This document shows positions 1 to 7,392 of a stretch of DNA of 8,377 nucleotides, one piece after another. The notes beneath the pieces are model-generated. The model searched no databases. It worked only from the letters and a program-made list of their open reading frames with translations, and was not told the origin of the DNA. How positions within the stretch are numbered: the stretch's first letter is position 1; the number at the start of each line of letters is the position of its first letter. This DNA is from Bryobacterales bacterium (GTDB taxonomy: Bacteria > Acidobacteriota > Terriglobia > Bryobacterales > Bryobacteraceae). The stretch lies in assembly GCA_003132865.1 (NCBI GenBank), contig PKYZ01000397.1:1-8377 (forward strand). The letters are read 5' to 3'. A program made the position numbers and the translations under genes.

Positions 1-14
1 GGGCAGAATTGCCC
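1..14. repeat. Small palindrome at window start
   Basis: Arms GGGCA (1-5) and TGCCC (10-14) pair perfectly around the 4-base loop GAAT. It lies about 40 bases upstream of the epimerase start and could be the end of another palindromic repeat or a terminator hairpin of a gene to the left. No T-tract follows. It is too short and too close to the window edge to classify. Confidence 0.35.
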
Positions 15-38
15 GCCCTCCATTTACACTGAAGAAGC

Positions 39-58
39 GGGAGGCGCGAGCGAACGTG
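39..58 (+). promoter_or_regulatory. Ribosome binding site deciding a GTG start
   Basis: GGGAGG at 39-44 lies 11 bases before the GTG at 56. The protein frame from this GTG begins MQVFLTGATGYIG, which puts the Rossmann glycine motif at the usual distance from the N-terminus of this family. The GTG is therefore preferred over any internal start. A weak -10-like TACACT is seen at 25-30, but no convincing -35 accompanies it. Confidence 0.55.
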
Positions 59-922
59 CAAGTATTTCTGACTGGAGCGACCGGATACATCGGGAGCGCG
101 GTGGCCGAGGCGCTGTCGAATGCGGGTTACGCCGTAGTGGGGCTGGCGCGGTCGGACGATCAGGCGCGCACGCTGGCGGCCAAGGGTCTGGGGGCGCACC
201 GCGGAGATCTGCGGGATCCGGCGAGTCTGGCCGAGGGCGCCCGCAACGCCGATGCCGTGATTCATACGGCGCTGGCCGCGGCGGCCGATACAGGGCAGGT
301 GGACCGCGCCGCCGTGGAAGCGATCGTCCGCGCGCTGTCGCAATTCAACCGGCCGTTTATCTATACCAGCGGCTGCTGGGTGGTGGGCAATACGGGCGAT
401 AAGGTCGCGGACGAAGACACGCCGCTGGCGCCCACTCCGCTGGTGGCCTGGCGTCCGGCAAACGAGCAACTGGTGTTGGCCGCGCATCATGGTGTGCAGG
501 GAATCGTGCTGCGGCCGGCCATGGTTTATGGACGCGGCGGCGGCTTGGTCGCGTCATTCGTGCAGTCGGCGCGCGAGCACGGCGCTGCCCGCGTGATCGG
601 CAATGGCGAGAATCGGTGGACGTTCGTACAGCTTGACGATTTGGCCGCCCTCTATGTACTGGCGTTGCGAGCGGCCGCGGGCACGCTGCTGTTTGCGGCG
701 CATGGAGCGGCGATCCGCGTGCGGGATGTGGCCGAGGCTGCCAGCCGTGCGGCCGGCGCGGACGGTAGAGTGGAGACCGTGCCGATCGAGGAAGCGCGCA
801 AGACCATGGGGCCGTTCGCCGACGCCCTGGCCCTCGATCAGCAGATCTCCGGCGAGCGTGCCCAGCGGGTGCTGGGCTGGCGGCCGCAAGCCCCGACGGT
901 GCTTGAAGAGCTGGGGGCCTGA
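56..922 (+). CDS. Atypical SDR-family NAD(P)-dependent epimerase/dehydrogenase
   Basis: This is a cytoplasmic nucleotide-sugar-epimerase-like oxidoreductase of 288 residues, the normal length for the family. The Rossmann glycine motif TGATGYIG is at residues 6-13 and an acidic GDLRD segment at 50-54. The strand bearing the usual catalytic serine reads FIYTSG at 101-106. Later family landmarks are LRPAMVYG (152-159), the substrate-domain segment NRWTFVQLDDLAALY (186-200), and RVLGWRP (271-277) near the C-terminus. The canonical Tyr-x3-Lys pair is not evident: the expected place reads AWRPANEQ (131-138), with Trp132 and Asn136. The protein therefore belongs to the atypical SDRs and may be a binding or regulatory protein, or use other residues. 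The substrate cannot be named. The gene has no same-strand neighbour in the window and converges on the isomerase gene. It ends with TGA at 920-922. Confidence 0.9.
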   Translation: MQVFLTGATGYIGSAVAEALSNAGYAVVGLARSDDQARTLAAKGLGAHRGDLRDPASLAEGARNADAVIHTALAAAADTGQVDRAAVEAIVRALSQFNRPFIYTSGCWVVGNTGDKVADEDTPLAPTPLVAWRPANEQLVLAAHHGVQGIVLRPAMVYGRGGGLVASFVQSAREHGAARVIGNGENRWTFVQLDDLAALYVLALRAAAGTLLFAAHGAAIRVRDVAEAASRAAGADGRVETVPIEEARKTMGPFADALALDQQISGERAQRVLGWRPQAPTVLEELGA

Positions 923-929
923 TTCCACC

Positions 930-978
930 CGAAGAGCGGGTCCTGGAGGACCCGCGCAGACCTGGAGGTCTGCCCCAC
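930..978. repeat. 49-bp double-hairpin palindromic repeat, intergenic copy
   Basis: Two adjacent perfect hairpins fill the gap between convergent genes. The first has 8-bp arms at 936-943 and 948-955 around a TGGA loop; the second has 7-bp arms at 956-962 and 967-973 around another TGGA loop. The tail CCCCAC (973-978) overlaps the first base of the isomerase stop codon. A second copy lies at 4915-4963 with 47 of 49 bases identical. The two differences (942 C to T, 949 G to A) pair with each other in the first stem. The hairpins could act as a bidirectional transcript-end stabiliser. Neither side has a T-tract, so this is not a classical intrinsic terminator. Confidence 0.9.
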
Positions 979-1985
979 TACTTTGGCTGAACGGTGACGG
1001 GCGGCCTGGGCGCGGGCGGCATCATCGCCGCGGGGGCCGGTCCGAAATAATCGGGGTTCATGACCACGGGCGTGGCGTTCTTCAGATCGTCCATGGCCTT
1101 CTTGACCAATTCCCCATCCAGTTTCTTCTCAATATCCGGCCGCACTTCGACGAAGGTTTTCTCCTGCCTCGTTTCGACCTTAATAATGTGATATCCGAAT
1201 TGGCTCTTCACCGGTTCGCTGAGCTCGCCCACGGCAATCGTGAAGGCCACTTGCTCGAAGGCCGGCACCATCCGGCCCTTTCCGAAGGTCCCCAAGTCGC
1301 CGCCGTTGGCGCCGGAACCCGCATCGTCGGATTCAGCCTTGGCCAGCGTGGCGAAATCCGCGCCATCGACCAGCTTCTTCCGGATTTCCTGCGCCTTGGC
1401 CAGTGCTTCTTCGTCGGTCAGTTCCTTCGCGTCCTTTTTTAGAGGGACCGCCGATCCTTTAAACCGAATCAGGATGTGACGCGCTTTCACCTGCACATAG
1501 TCCGACTTGTGCTCATCGTAGTATTTGCGCGCGGTGGCTTCGTCCACTTTGGTGGTGGCCGCCAGATCCTGGTAGCCCTGTTGTGCCAGCAATTGTTCGG
1601 CCTGAAAAGCCAACTGGCTCTTGTAGGCGGGCGTGTCCTCAAGCTTGCGGCGGTGCGCTTCTTGTGCCATCACTTTCAAACTAACGAGTCTCTCGGCGAA
1701 TTGCCGGCGGCCGGTGGTGCGCATCTGAGCGCGGTATTGCTCCGGGAGCATGTCGATCATGTGATCGAGGTCGGCGGCGGTGATCTTTTCCTCACCAATC
1801 GTGAGGACGACCGTTTCCGGAGGAACGTGAGCGACGGCTGGAGCGGGAGGCTGCAGCGCCACGGCCGGCGGCCTGGCCGGTTGACCCGCGGGCGCGGGAG
1901 GGTTCGCAGGTTGCGAAGCTGGCGGTGCCTGCGCGAGCAGACAGGCCAGGGGTGTCAAGAGAAGCAAGAGTTGCAAGGATTTCAT
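978..1985 (-). CDS. Exported parvulin-type peptidyl-prolyl cis-trans isomerase (PrsA/SurA-like)
   Basis: A 335-residue folding helper expected to isomerise Xaa-Pro bonds in exported proteins. Residues 1-20 form a signal peptide ([10 protein letters not shown] core) with a likely signal peptidase I site after AQA (18-20). Cys15 sits in PLAC, which is a poor lipobox. A Pro/Ala-rich linker follows (about 21-56), then a helical SurA-N-like segment (about 57-160) with [14 protein letters not shown] at its start. The parvulin domain is at 167-272, with ARHILI (168-173), [18 protein letters not shown] (228-245) and FGYHIIKV (263-270). A short helical and Pro-rich tail closes the protein. It lies 90 bases downstream of the macroglobulin gene on the same strand, so co-transcription is possible, although a hairpin plus TTTT lies between. 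The parvulin fold is certain from the motifs; membrane anchoring versus a soluble periplasmic location is not. Confidence 0.93.
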   Translation of the reverse strand: MKSLQLLLLLTPLACLLAQAPPASQPANPPAPAGQPARPPAVALQPPAPAVAHVPPETVVLTIGEEKITAADLDHMIDMLPEQYRAQMRTTGRRQFAERLVSLKVMAQEAHRRKLEDTPAYKSQLAFQAEQLLAQQGYQDLAATTKVDEATARKYYDEHKSDYVQVKARHILIRFKGSAVPLKKDAKELTDEEALAKAQEIRKKLVDGADFATLAKAESDDAGSGANGGDLGTFGKGRMVPAFEQVAFTIAVGELSEPVKSQFGYHIIKVETRQEKTFVEVRPDIEKKLDGELVKKAMDDLKNATPVVMNPDYFGPAPAAMMPPAPRPPVTVQPK

Positions 1986-1992
1986 CTACTCC
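1983..1992 (-). promoter_or_regulatory. Closely spaced ribosome binding site of the isomerase gene
   Basis: On the minus strand GGAG (1989-1992) is followed by only three bases, TAG, before the ATG at 1985-1983. This spacing is shorter than usual. The start is still preferred because it places a lysine and a hydrophobic core at the front of a clear signal peptide, and no other in-frame start just upstream does so. Confidence 0.5.
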
Positions 1993-2008
1993 ATGATACC
2001 AATAGCTG

Positions 2009-2027
2009 GGAGCTGGCGCTTAGCTCC
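2009..2027. repeat. 6-bp stem palindrome between macroglobulin and isomerase genes
   Basis: Arms GGAGCT (2009-2014) and AGCTCC (2022-2027) enclose a 7-base loop. It is the last of three consecutive hairpins in the 90-base gap after the macroglobulin stop. Its loop differs from the tetraloops of its neighbours, so it may be a separate repeat type. Confidence 0.6.
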
Positions 2028-2051
2028 AAAACTGTCGGCTGAAGCCGACAG
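2028..2051 (-). terminator. Possible weak intrinsic terminator after the macroglobulin gene
   Basis: Read on the minus strand, the 8-bp GC-rich stem at 2051-2032 is followed at once by TTTT (2031-2028). This is the only hairpin in the window with a T-run on its 3' side. The run is short, so it may attenuate rather than end transcription into the isomerase gene. Confidence 0.4.
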
Positions 2052-2074
2052 CGGCACGCTGAAGCGTGCGCCAC
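2032..2074. repeat. Two palindromic repeats with TGAA loops after the macroglobulin stop
   Basis: Hairpin one has 8-bp arms CTGTCGGC (2032-2039) and GCCGACAG (2044-2051) around TGAA. Hairpin two has 6-bp arms GCACGC (2054-2059) and GCGTGC (2064-2069), also around TGAA. The tail GCCAC (2070-2074) reads GTGGC in the direction of the genes and begins one base after the macroglobulin TGA stop. Loop and foot are shared with the repeat at 7513-7534, while the stem sequences are unrelated. Confidence 0.85.
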
Positions 2075-2075
2075 A

Positions 2076-5000
2076 TCAGCGCTTGCGGACTTCCAGGGCC
2101 ACCGGCCGCGCCACGGCACTTACCGCGGGATCGTAGTACTCATACACGCGCGACTGGAACGTCCGCGCGCGTATGGGATACTTGGCGCGCAAACGAAACT
2201 GCAGCGTCACCGTGTCGCCCGCGCCAATCGCATCGAAATACAGAATGGCTTCGGTAGCCGTCAAGCTGAACTTCTCCAGCTTGCCGCTCTTCCGCGCACG
2301 GCTCTTCTCTTGATACGCCTGCAAGTCTTCGCTCAGCAGGTCGAACCCCGGCGGAATGCCCAGATCCACCATCACCATGTTCGCCCGTTTGTGCAGGTTG
2401 TTCTTGACGGTCGCGGTGGCCGTGGCGATGTCGTCCTGCGCCATATGCGTGCGGTCGTAGGCCACGTCGATCGAGAGTGGCTCGCCCGCCGGCTTCTCGC
2501 CCCATGGCACGAAGTAGCGCCCGACGATCTGATAAGCCAGGCCGCCCTTCCCTTCGAACCGCAACTCCACACCGTGCGCGCCCTTTGCATCCACCGGGAA
2601 CGCGAACTGGTGCAGCAGATCGTTGTTCTCCGGCGTGAGCACCAGTTTCTGCACCAGCTTGCCGTTCAGCGAGATCTCCACCGCGCCGCGCACATCCGCC
2701 GCGCCCTTCTCCGTCGAAAGCAGCAGCGCGCGCAACGCCATAATGGTCGCTTGCGTGGTGCCCCAGGTGCCCTCCGCGTCCTTCTTGGCTGCGATATAGC
2801 GCAGCGCCTTGCTCGCAGTGGCGGACGCCTCGCCCCATTTGAGCAGCGCTTGCACGGCCAACCCGGTGGTCTCGACGGCGGCGCTCGCGCCCGTGCCGTA
2901 AACGCCGGTCTCTTCCGCCGTCCACCAGGCTTGCTCGTCTTTTTCCGTGCGCACGGCTAGCAACATGTGCATCGCCTGACGCGTGAACTCCCGATCTTTC
3001 CCATACTCGGCAGCGAAGTTGGCCGCCACGGCCAGCGTATACGCGTCGATTTTGCCGTTCAGGTGCGTGGCCACGTACTCTTTGGCCTTGTCGACCGCGG
3101 GACCTTTATGGCCGGTATTCTCCAGAGACCAGCCGAGGTAAGCCGTGATCCTCAGCACATCGTTGTTGTAACGGTTGGTGGCGCCTTCGTTGATGAAGTT
3201 GGCGTCCGGTTTCCAGCTTCCGTCCGGCTGCTGCTGCGCGGCCAGCCACTGCTGGGTCCGCTCGATCAGTCTCGAATCCACGTCATGCACGCGCGACATG
3301 TCGGAGAACTCCATCAGTCCGTATGCCGTCAGGATCTTGTTGGCGGGCGCGTTGCCGAACCACGAAAATCCTCCACCCGGAACTTCAAAGGTCAACAAGC
3401 GCTGATACCCGTTCGCAATGAATCCCTCGGCTTTGGCGTGCACTTCGGGAGTGAGCTTTTTGGTGCGCTTCATGTAATCGAGCGCCAGCACGTTGGGGTA
3501 CGTGGCGGAGGAGGTTTGCTCGAAGCAGCCAAAGGGCATGCGCAGGATCGCGTCCATGCCTTCGACGACCTGGCTTAACGGGCCGGGATACAGCCGCACG
3601 AAAATCTTGCTCGCATCCGCAATAGCCGCCGCTGGGAATTTCAGCTCGTGGCCCGCCGTGGTTTCCAAACGCCCGTTGAACACCACGTTCTGCTCGCGCC
3701 CGTTGGGAACGACTTCGATTTCCCGCACCACGATATCCGCGGGGTTGCTTCCGCCGTTCATATGGGCGGCCAGTGTCAGCTTGAATTTCCCGATACGCTG
3801 CGCCTCCAGCGTGAACTGCGACACGCCGACGCGCCCGGAATCCACCGCCACGGTCTTGCCGGCGTTGTCATCGGCGTTGTCATTAGCAAGCGCGAACCAG
3901 TCTTCCTTTTTCAACTCCAGGCGGACATCCCCACGCGCCGCCGAGTAGTTGTAGACGGCCACCGGAACCGACACGCGGTCGCCCTGGGTGAGGGTCACTG
4001 GCAAATCCAGGTCCACGAAGAAATCCTGGAACACCTTCAGACTCGACACGCCGCTGCCCAACGCGCCGTGGGTGGTGGAAGCCAGCATCGCCATGCGCCA
4101 AGTGGTGATGGAGTCCGCCAGCGGAATCGCGATGCTGGCCGCGCCATTTTGGTCGGTTACGATTTCCGGATTGATATAGAGCGCCTCCGGGAAGTATGCC
4201 CGCACGTGCGCGGCGGGCGCGGCTGGTTCCGTCTTGGCGAACGCGGCAGACCGTATAGCGACCATCGCTTGGGGAGGGGGAGACGCGGGAGCCGCCATCG
4301 CCTGCATCCGGAACCCCAACCCTCGCAGGACACCGCCCACGACACCGTCCGCGACATCAAAGCGTGCGTTCCCTCCCATGGCGAACCTGCGCGGCGGTTC
4401 ACTGGCCACAGCTACCACGCTTCCACCAGCTTCCTGCCGGAGCATGATGGAAAGCACCCCGCGGTCGCGCACGTGAAGAGTGACGCGTTGCGAAATCGTC
4501 TTCGGCCCGCTGGACACTTTCACGTCATAATCGCCCGCTGGAAGGGCCGCAAGGGTGAACTGCCCATTGGCATTCGCCCAGGCCGTACGCGTCGCTCCGC
4601 TGGAGACTCCGCGCGCCGTTACGGTGGCGCCCTCCAGCGCGCCGCCCTGCTGGTCCACGACCGATCCCGTCATCTCCGCCAGGCCGTTGGAAGGTCCGCG
4701 ATCGTGTTCGGAGTTGAGATCGATCCGGCTCGGTCCCGAACTGGAGCGCCCCACCGCCTTCCGCCCGCGAACTTCCAGATAACCTATCAGATCGTCGGCG
4801 GTGTCGAATTTTTTGTCGGGACCCGCGCTGCGCACTTGGTAGTAGTTTTCTTGCCTGACCCAGTCCACATGTTCCACGCGAACGCTGGTCCCCCACGGGT
4901 CGCGCGCCGCGCGGCGAAGAGCGGGTTCTGGAGAACCCGCGCAGACCTGGAGGTCTGCCCCACAGCTTGAGAAGATATTGGCCAACTGGGCCAACTGTGC

Positions 5001-7349
5001 GCGGTAGTGCTGCTGGTAGCGCTCGAAATACTCCGCGTATTTCGTTAAAGGAACGCTCCGGCCAAACTCCGTCTCGAACTTGTTGCCGCTTACCATCTCC
5101 GTCGCCGAGAAGAGCGCGCGCGCCGCCCGGTCGCGTTGTTCGGCCCGCGCCATTGGAACCGGTTCCACAATCTCCGGCATGCCGAGCGAGTGGATTTCAT
5201 ACCGCGGCTTCATGGCTTCCTGCTCCAGGTAGAAGAACACCTTCGCCATACCCGGCTGTTTTTCCGCCAGCGCGAATACGGCTTCATCCACCACCTGCAG
5301 GCCCAGCGCAGCTTCCACTCCGTCGCCCCGCCCGTTGGTGACGCGGAAGTGTATGTGCGCGTCGTCTCCGGGCCTGTAGGCCTGCGCGTCCACCAGGGCC
5401 TCGATCTTCAACTCGTCGGCCGGCTGCACGAAAACCAGCCGACGATCGCCTACGGGCCGTGCGTCCTGCCCGAACAGGTACGCGTGGATATCGACCGTGC
5501 CCGCCAGGTCCGGCGTCGCGGTCAACGCCAGTTCCGCCTGCCCGTTCACGATATCCAGGTCGCGCGTGAGCACCGTCTGCCCTTCCTTGACCACATCCAC
5601 GTATGCCGTGCCGCGCCTCTTGGTCGAAAATACCCGCAGGGCAATGCGATCGCCGGCGCGATATACCGCGTGCTCCGTGCGCAGAAGAATCTGGTCCGCC
5701 CCGTCGCGGGCTTCGAGGCGCATCGAACTCGCCGCGTGGTTCCCCTCCTTGTCGCTGGCCTCGATCTGCACGGTTTCCTGTCCGGCGCCGGCCCGCAGGC
5801 GGATCACGGCCACCCCGCCGTCGTCGGTGGTGGCACTCTGGTCCGCGTTGCCGGCGGCACGCACCTTCACGCTGGCGACGGCCGGGGTCCCATCGGGATA
5901 AGCAGTGACCACGAAAATCTGGTTCTCCAGATTGGGTATCAGGGTGCCACCCTCCGGAACCGCCGTGACGATCAATGGCGATTGGCTGACCGTAATCGGC
6001 TCGCCGCGAGTCTCGGCATGGCCTGCCGCGTCTTTCACAGTGGCCTCGATCAGCACGCCGGCGGCCCCATGACTCAGCGGGCGCCCCGCGAAGTAGCTCG
6101 GCAGCCGCAGATCGAATCGATAGGCCCCTTCCGCATTTGTCTTACCTCGCTCGGACACCGCATGGAACTCCGCCACGTCCATACCGGAGGCCTTGACGTC
6201 GATCTCCGCCTCATCCACCGGCTTGCCGAAGAAGTAGTTGGCGCGCACCGTGCCCGTCACATGGTCGCCGGGGCGGTAGCCACGCTTCGCACGGTTATCC
6301 TTTCCCGCGAAATCCACGGCGACTTTGAATTTGGGCAGCACGTATCGCTCGACGTTGAGCGCCAGCTCCGCGGTGTTGGTGGCGGCTTCCTCTTCCCCCA
6401 TCACGGCGCGCAGATGATACGTCCCCAGATTCACCTCGTCCGCCAAGCCGAACTCGGCCGACGCAATTCCGAACTTATCAGTCTGAGTCGCCTTCTTGAA
6501 CACCTTGTTGCCGCGCGAATCCTCCAGCTCGAAGATCAGCTTGCGTCCGCCGGCCGCATTATGATGCGCGCGGTCCAGCGCCAAGGCGCGCACGTGTATG
6601 GTCTGGCTTGGTTGATAAATGGGCTTCTCGGTTGTGATCAGAATCCGGACCTTGTCCTCCAGGCGCACCTGCTCGGTGAACTCGGCTTCTCCAATCGGTG
6701 TTTCCGCCACGTAGCGCAATGGGTAACTGCCCACCAAGCCGGCCGGAAACCGGAACTGCGCCTCTGTGGTTCCGCGCCCATTCAGACGGCCCGTGAAAAG
6801 CGCGCGCGCTTTGTGGCCCTCGGGCGCCAGTTCGATGCGCACCGAGCTGGGCCCCGGAATCGGCTCGTTCTTCGAATCGGTGACGATCACCCGCACCGCC
6901 GCCTGCCCGCCGCTCAAGTAAGATTGCTGGCCCAGGATGTGGACCACCGGCATGCGCAGGATCTGCGAGACGGATTCCGTGCCCTCGATCAGGGCCCCCT
7001 TGCCATCGTCGTAGGAAAAGCGGTAACGCAGGCGCTGCCAGGCCAGGTCGTCGATCCCCATCGGCTTCGCCAGTTTGAGATCTTCCTGCCAGTGCCCCTT
7101 CCCTGCTTCCACGGCGACCCTCCGCTCCGCGCGCCCCAGCACCTGGTCGCCGGGATCGAGAACCTCCACTGTAAGTTGCCCCGCGCCGGCATGCGGCGCT
7201 CGATAAGGAATGGACACCCGCACGGTCCCGTGCGAGTAAGTAAGGGCGGCCGATTCGCCATCCGCCGTGGCCGTTCCTTGGAAGGATTGCAACATCGTGA
7301 GACAGACAATGCCGCCGAACGCTGCGAAAAGCAAAAACCAAGCTTTCAT
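2076..7349 (-). CDS. Alpha-2-macroglobulin family thioester protease-trap protein
   Basis: An exported 1757-residue protein, longer than human A2M (about 1470) or E. coli YfhM (about 1650). The start at 7349 is chosen because GGAG precedes it by 8 bases and it opens a signal sequence, MKAWFLLFAAFGG. Cys16 follows GIV, a poor lipobox. Visible in order: macroglobulin domains with EKPIYQPSQTIHVRALALD (241-259); YVLPKF (336-341), a hallmark of the MG3 domain; a bait-region/MG6 block (about 555-720); a long variable insert (about 735-1045); DSITTWRMAML (1079-1089); thioester motif C1275-F-E-Q1278 and its helical domain (about 1270-1545); a CUB-like strand region (about 1553-1616); and a C-terminal receptor-binding-like domain with VYEYYDP (1735-1741). 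Family knowledge: cleavage of the bait triggers a conformational change and covalent trapping of the protease. No pbpC partner gene is seen. The frame is open throughout. Confidence 0.95.
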   Translation of the reverse strand: MKAWFLLFAAFGGIVCLTMLQSFQGTATADGESAALTYSHGTVRVSIPYRAPHAGAGQLTVEVLDPGDQVLGRAERRVAVEAGKGHWQEDLKLAKPMGIDDLAWQRLRYRFSYDDGKGALIEGTESVSQILRMPVVHILGQQSYLSGGQAAVRVIVTDSKNEPIPGPSSVRIELAPEGHKARALFTGRLNGRGTTEAQFRFPAGLVGSYPLRYVAETPIGEAEFTEQVRLEDKVRILITTEKPIYQPSQTIHVRALALDRAHHNAAGGRKLIFELEDSRGNKVFKKATQTDKFGIASAEFGLADEVNLGTYHLRAVMGEEEAATNTAELALNVERYVLPKFKVAVDFAGKDNRAKRGYRPGDHVTGTVRANYFFGKPVDEAEIDVKASGMDVAEFHAVSERGKTNAEGAYRFDLRLPSYFAGRPLSHGAAGVLIEATVKDAAGHAETRGEPITVSQSPLIVTAVPEGGTLIPNLENQIFVVTAYPDGTPAVASVKVRAAGNADQSATTDDGGVAVIRLRAGAGQETVQIEASDKEGNHAASSMRLEARDGADQILLRTEHAVYRAGDRIALRVFSTKRRGTAYVDVVKEGQTVLTRDLDIVNGQAELALTATPDLAGTVDIHAYLFGQDARPVGDRRLVFVQPADELKIEALVDAQAYRPGDDAHIHFRVTNGRGDGVEAALGLQVVDEAVFALAEKQPGMAKVFFYLEQEAMKPRYEIHSLGMPEIVEPVPMARAEQRDRAARALFSATEMVSGNKFETEFGRSVPLTKYAEYFERYQQHYRAQLAQLANIFSSCGADLQVCAGSPEPALRRAARDPWGTSVRVEHVDWVRQENYYQVRSAGPDKKFDTADDLIGYLEVRGRKAVGRSSSGPSRIDLNSEHDRGPSNGLAEMTGSVVDQQGGALEGATVTARGVSSGATRTAWANANGQFTLAALPAGDYDVKVSSGPKTISQRVTLHVRDRGVLSIMLRQEAGGSVVAVASEPPRRFAMGGNARFDVADGVVGGVLRGLGFRMQAMAAPASPPPQAMVAIRSAAFAKTEPAAPAAHVRAYFPEALYINPEIVTDQNGAASIAIPLADSITTWRMAMLASTTHGALGSGVSSLKVFQDFFVDLDLPVTLTQGDRVSVPVAVYNYSAARGDVRLELKKEDWFALANDNADDNAGKTVAVDSGRVGVSQFTLEAQRIGKFKLTLAAHMNGGSNPADIVVREIEVVPNGREQNVVFNGRLETTAGHELKFPAAAIADASKIFVRLYPGPLSQVVEGMDAILRMPFGCFEQTSSATYPNVLALDYMKRTKKLTPEVHAKAEGFIANGYQRLLTFEVPGGGFSWFGNAPANKILTAYGLMEFSDMSRVHDVDSRLIERTQQWLAAQQQPDGSWKPDANFINEGATNRYNNDVLRITAYLGWSLENTGHKGPAVDKAKEYVATHLNGKIDAYTLAVAANFAAEYGKDREFTRQAMHMLLAVRTEKDEQAWWTAEETGVYGTGASAAVETTGLAVQALLKWGEASATASKALRYIAAKKDAEGTWGTTQATIMALRALLLSTEKGAADVRGAVEISLNGKLVQKLVLTPENNDLLHQFAFPVDAKGAHGVELRFEGKGGLAYQIVGRYFVPWGEKPAGEPLSIDVAYDRTHMAQDDIATATATVKNNLHKRANMVMVDLGIPPGFDLLSEDLQAYQEKSRARKSGKLEKFSLTATEAILYFDAIGAGDTVTLQFRLRAKYPIRARTFQSRVYEYYDPAVSAVARPVALEVRKR
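4440..4676 (-). other. Carboxypeptidase-regulatory-like domain inside the macroglobulin
   Basis: Residues about 892-970 read as a complete small beta-sandwich of the CarboxypepD_reg type: MTGSVVDQQGGALEGATVTA (893-912), then NGQFTLAALPAGDYDVKV (928-945), then a closing strand ending SIML. In Acidobacteriota this module is common at the N-terminus of TonB-dependent receptors and in other exported proteins. Here it sits in the exposed segment between the bait/MG6 block and the conserved MG7 block, where other macroglobulins carry only the bait. It could be a spacer, a glycan- or surface-binding module, or part of the bait itself. Confidence 0.7.
4915..4963. repeat. 49-bp double-hairpin repeat, copy inside the macroglobulin gene
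   Basis: This copy matches 930-978 at 47 of 49 bases. Hairpin arms are at 4921-4928 with 4933-4940 and at 4941-4947 with 4952-4958, each around a TGGA loop. It is read in frame on the minus strand as macroglobulin residues about 796-812, CGADLQVCAGSPEPALR, lying between IFSS and RRAARDPWGT. It supplies Cys796 (whose first codon base lies just outside the repeat) and Cys803. Both substitutions relative to the intergenic copy preserve pairing of the stem. Confidence 0.9.
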
Positions 7350-7360
7350 GATGTATCTCC
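7347..7360 (-). promoter_or_regulatory. Ribosome binding site deciding the macroglobulin start
   Basis: On the minus strand GGAG at 7361-7358 (the G at 7361 borders the site) is followed by 8 bases, ATACATC plus one, and then ATG at 7349-7347. The open frame continues 24 codons further upstream to an ATG near 7421. That extension lacks a comparable site and would place charged residues ahead of the signal sequence, so the shorter start is preferred. Confidence 0.65.
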
Positions 7361-7392
7361 GTGATCGTGGTCTATCCGCGCCTCGTGGAATT

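Noticed and set aside
930..978. Double hairpin as a standard bidirectional intrinsic terminator
   Set aside because: Neither side has a run of T after the stem, and a near-identical copy sits inside a coding region where a strong terminator would be harmful.
603..1442. A 279-codon plus-strand frame spanning the end of the epimerase and the isomerase
   Set aside because: It overlaps two well-supported genes in other frames and contains translated hairpin repeats with no recognisable domain.
978..1985. Isomerase as a lipoprotein through Cys15
   Set aside because: The residues before Cys15 are TPLA, with proline at -3, which is a poor lipobox, while a good signal peptidase I site (AQA then PP) follows at 18-20.
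3648..4970. A 440-codon plus-strand frame within the macroglobulin gene
   Set aside because: It is Arg/His-rich low-quality sequence typical of an antisense frame, and the opposite strand encodes conserved MG7 and thioester-side sequence.
5136..7364. A 742-codon open frame on the plus strand, opposite the macroglobulin gene
   Set aside because: It is an antisense shadow caused by high GC codon use. Its translation shows no domain, whereas the minus strand carries clear family motifs throughout.
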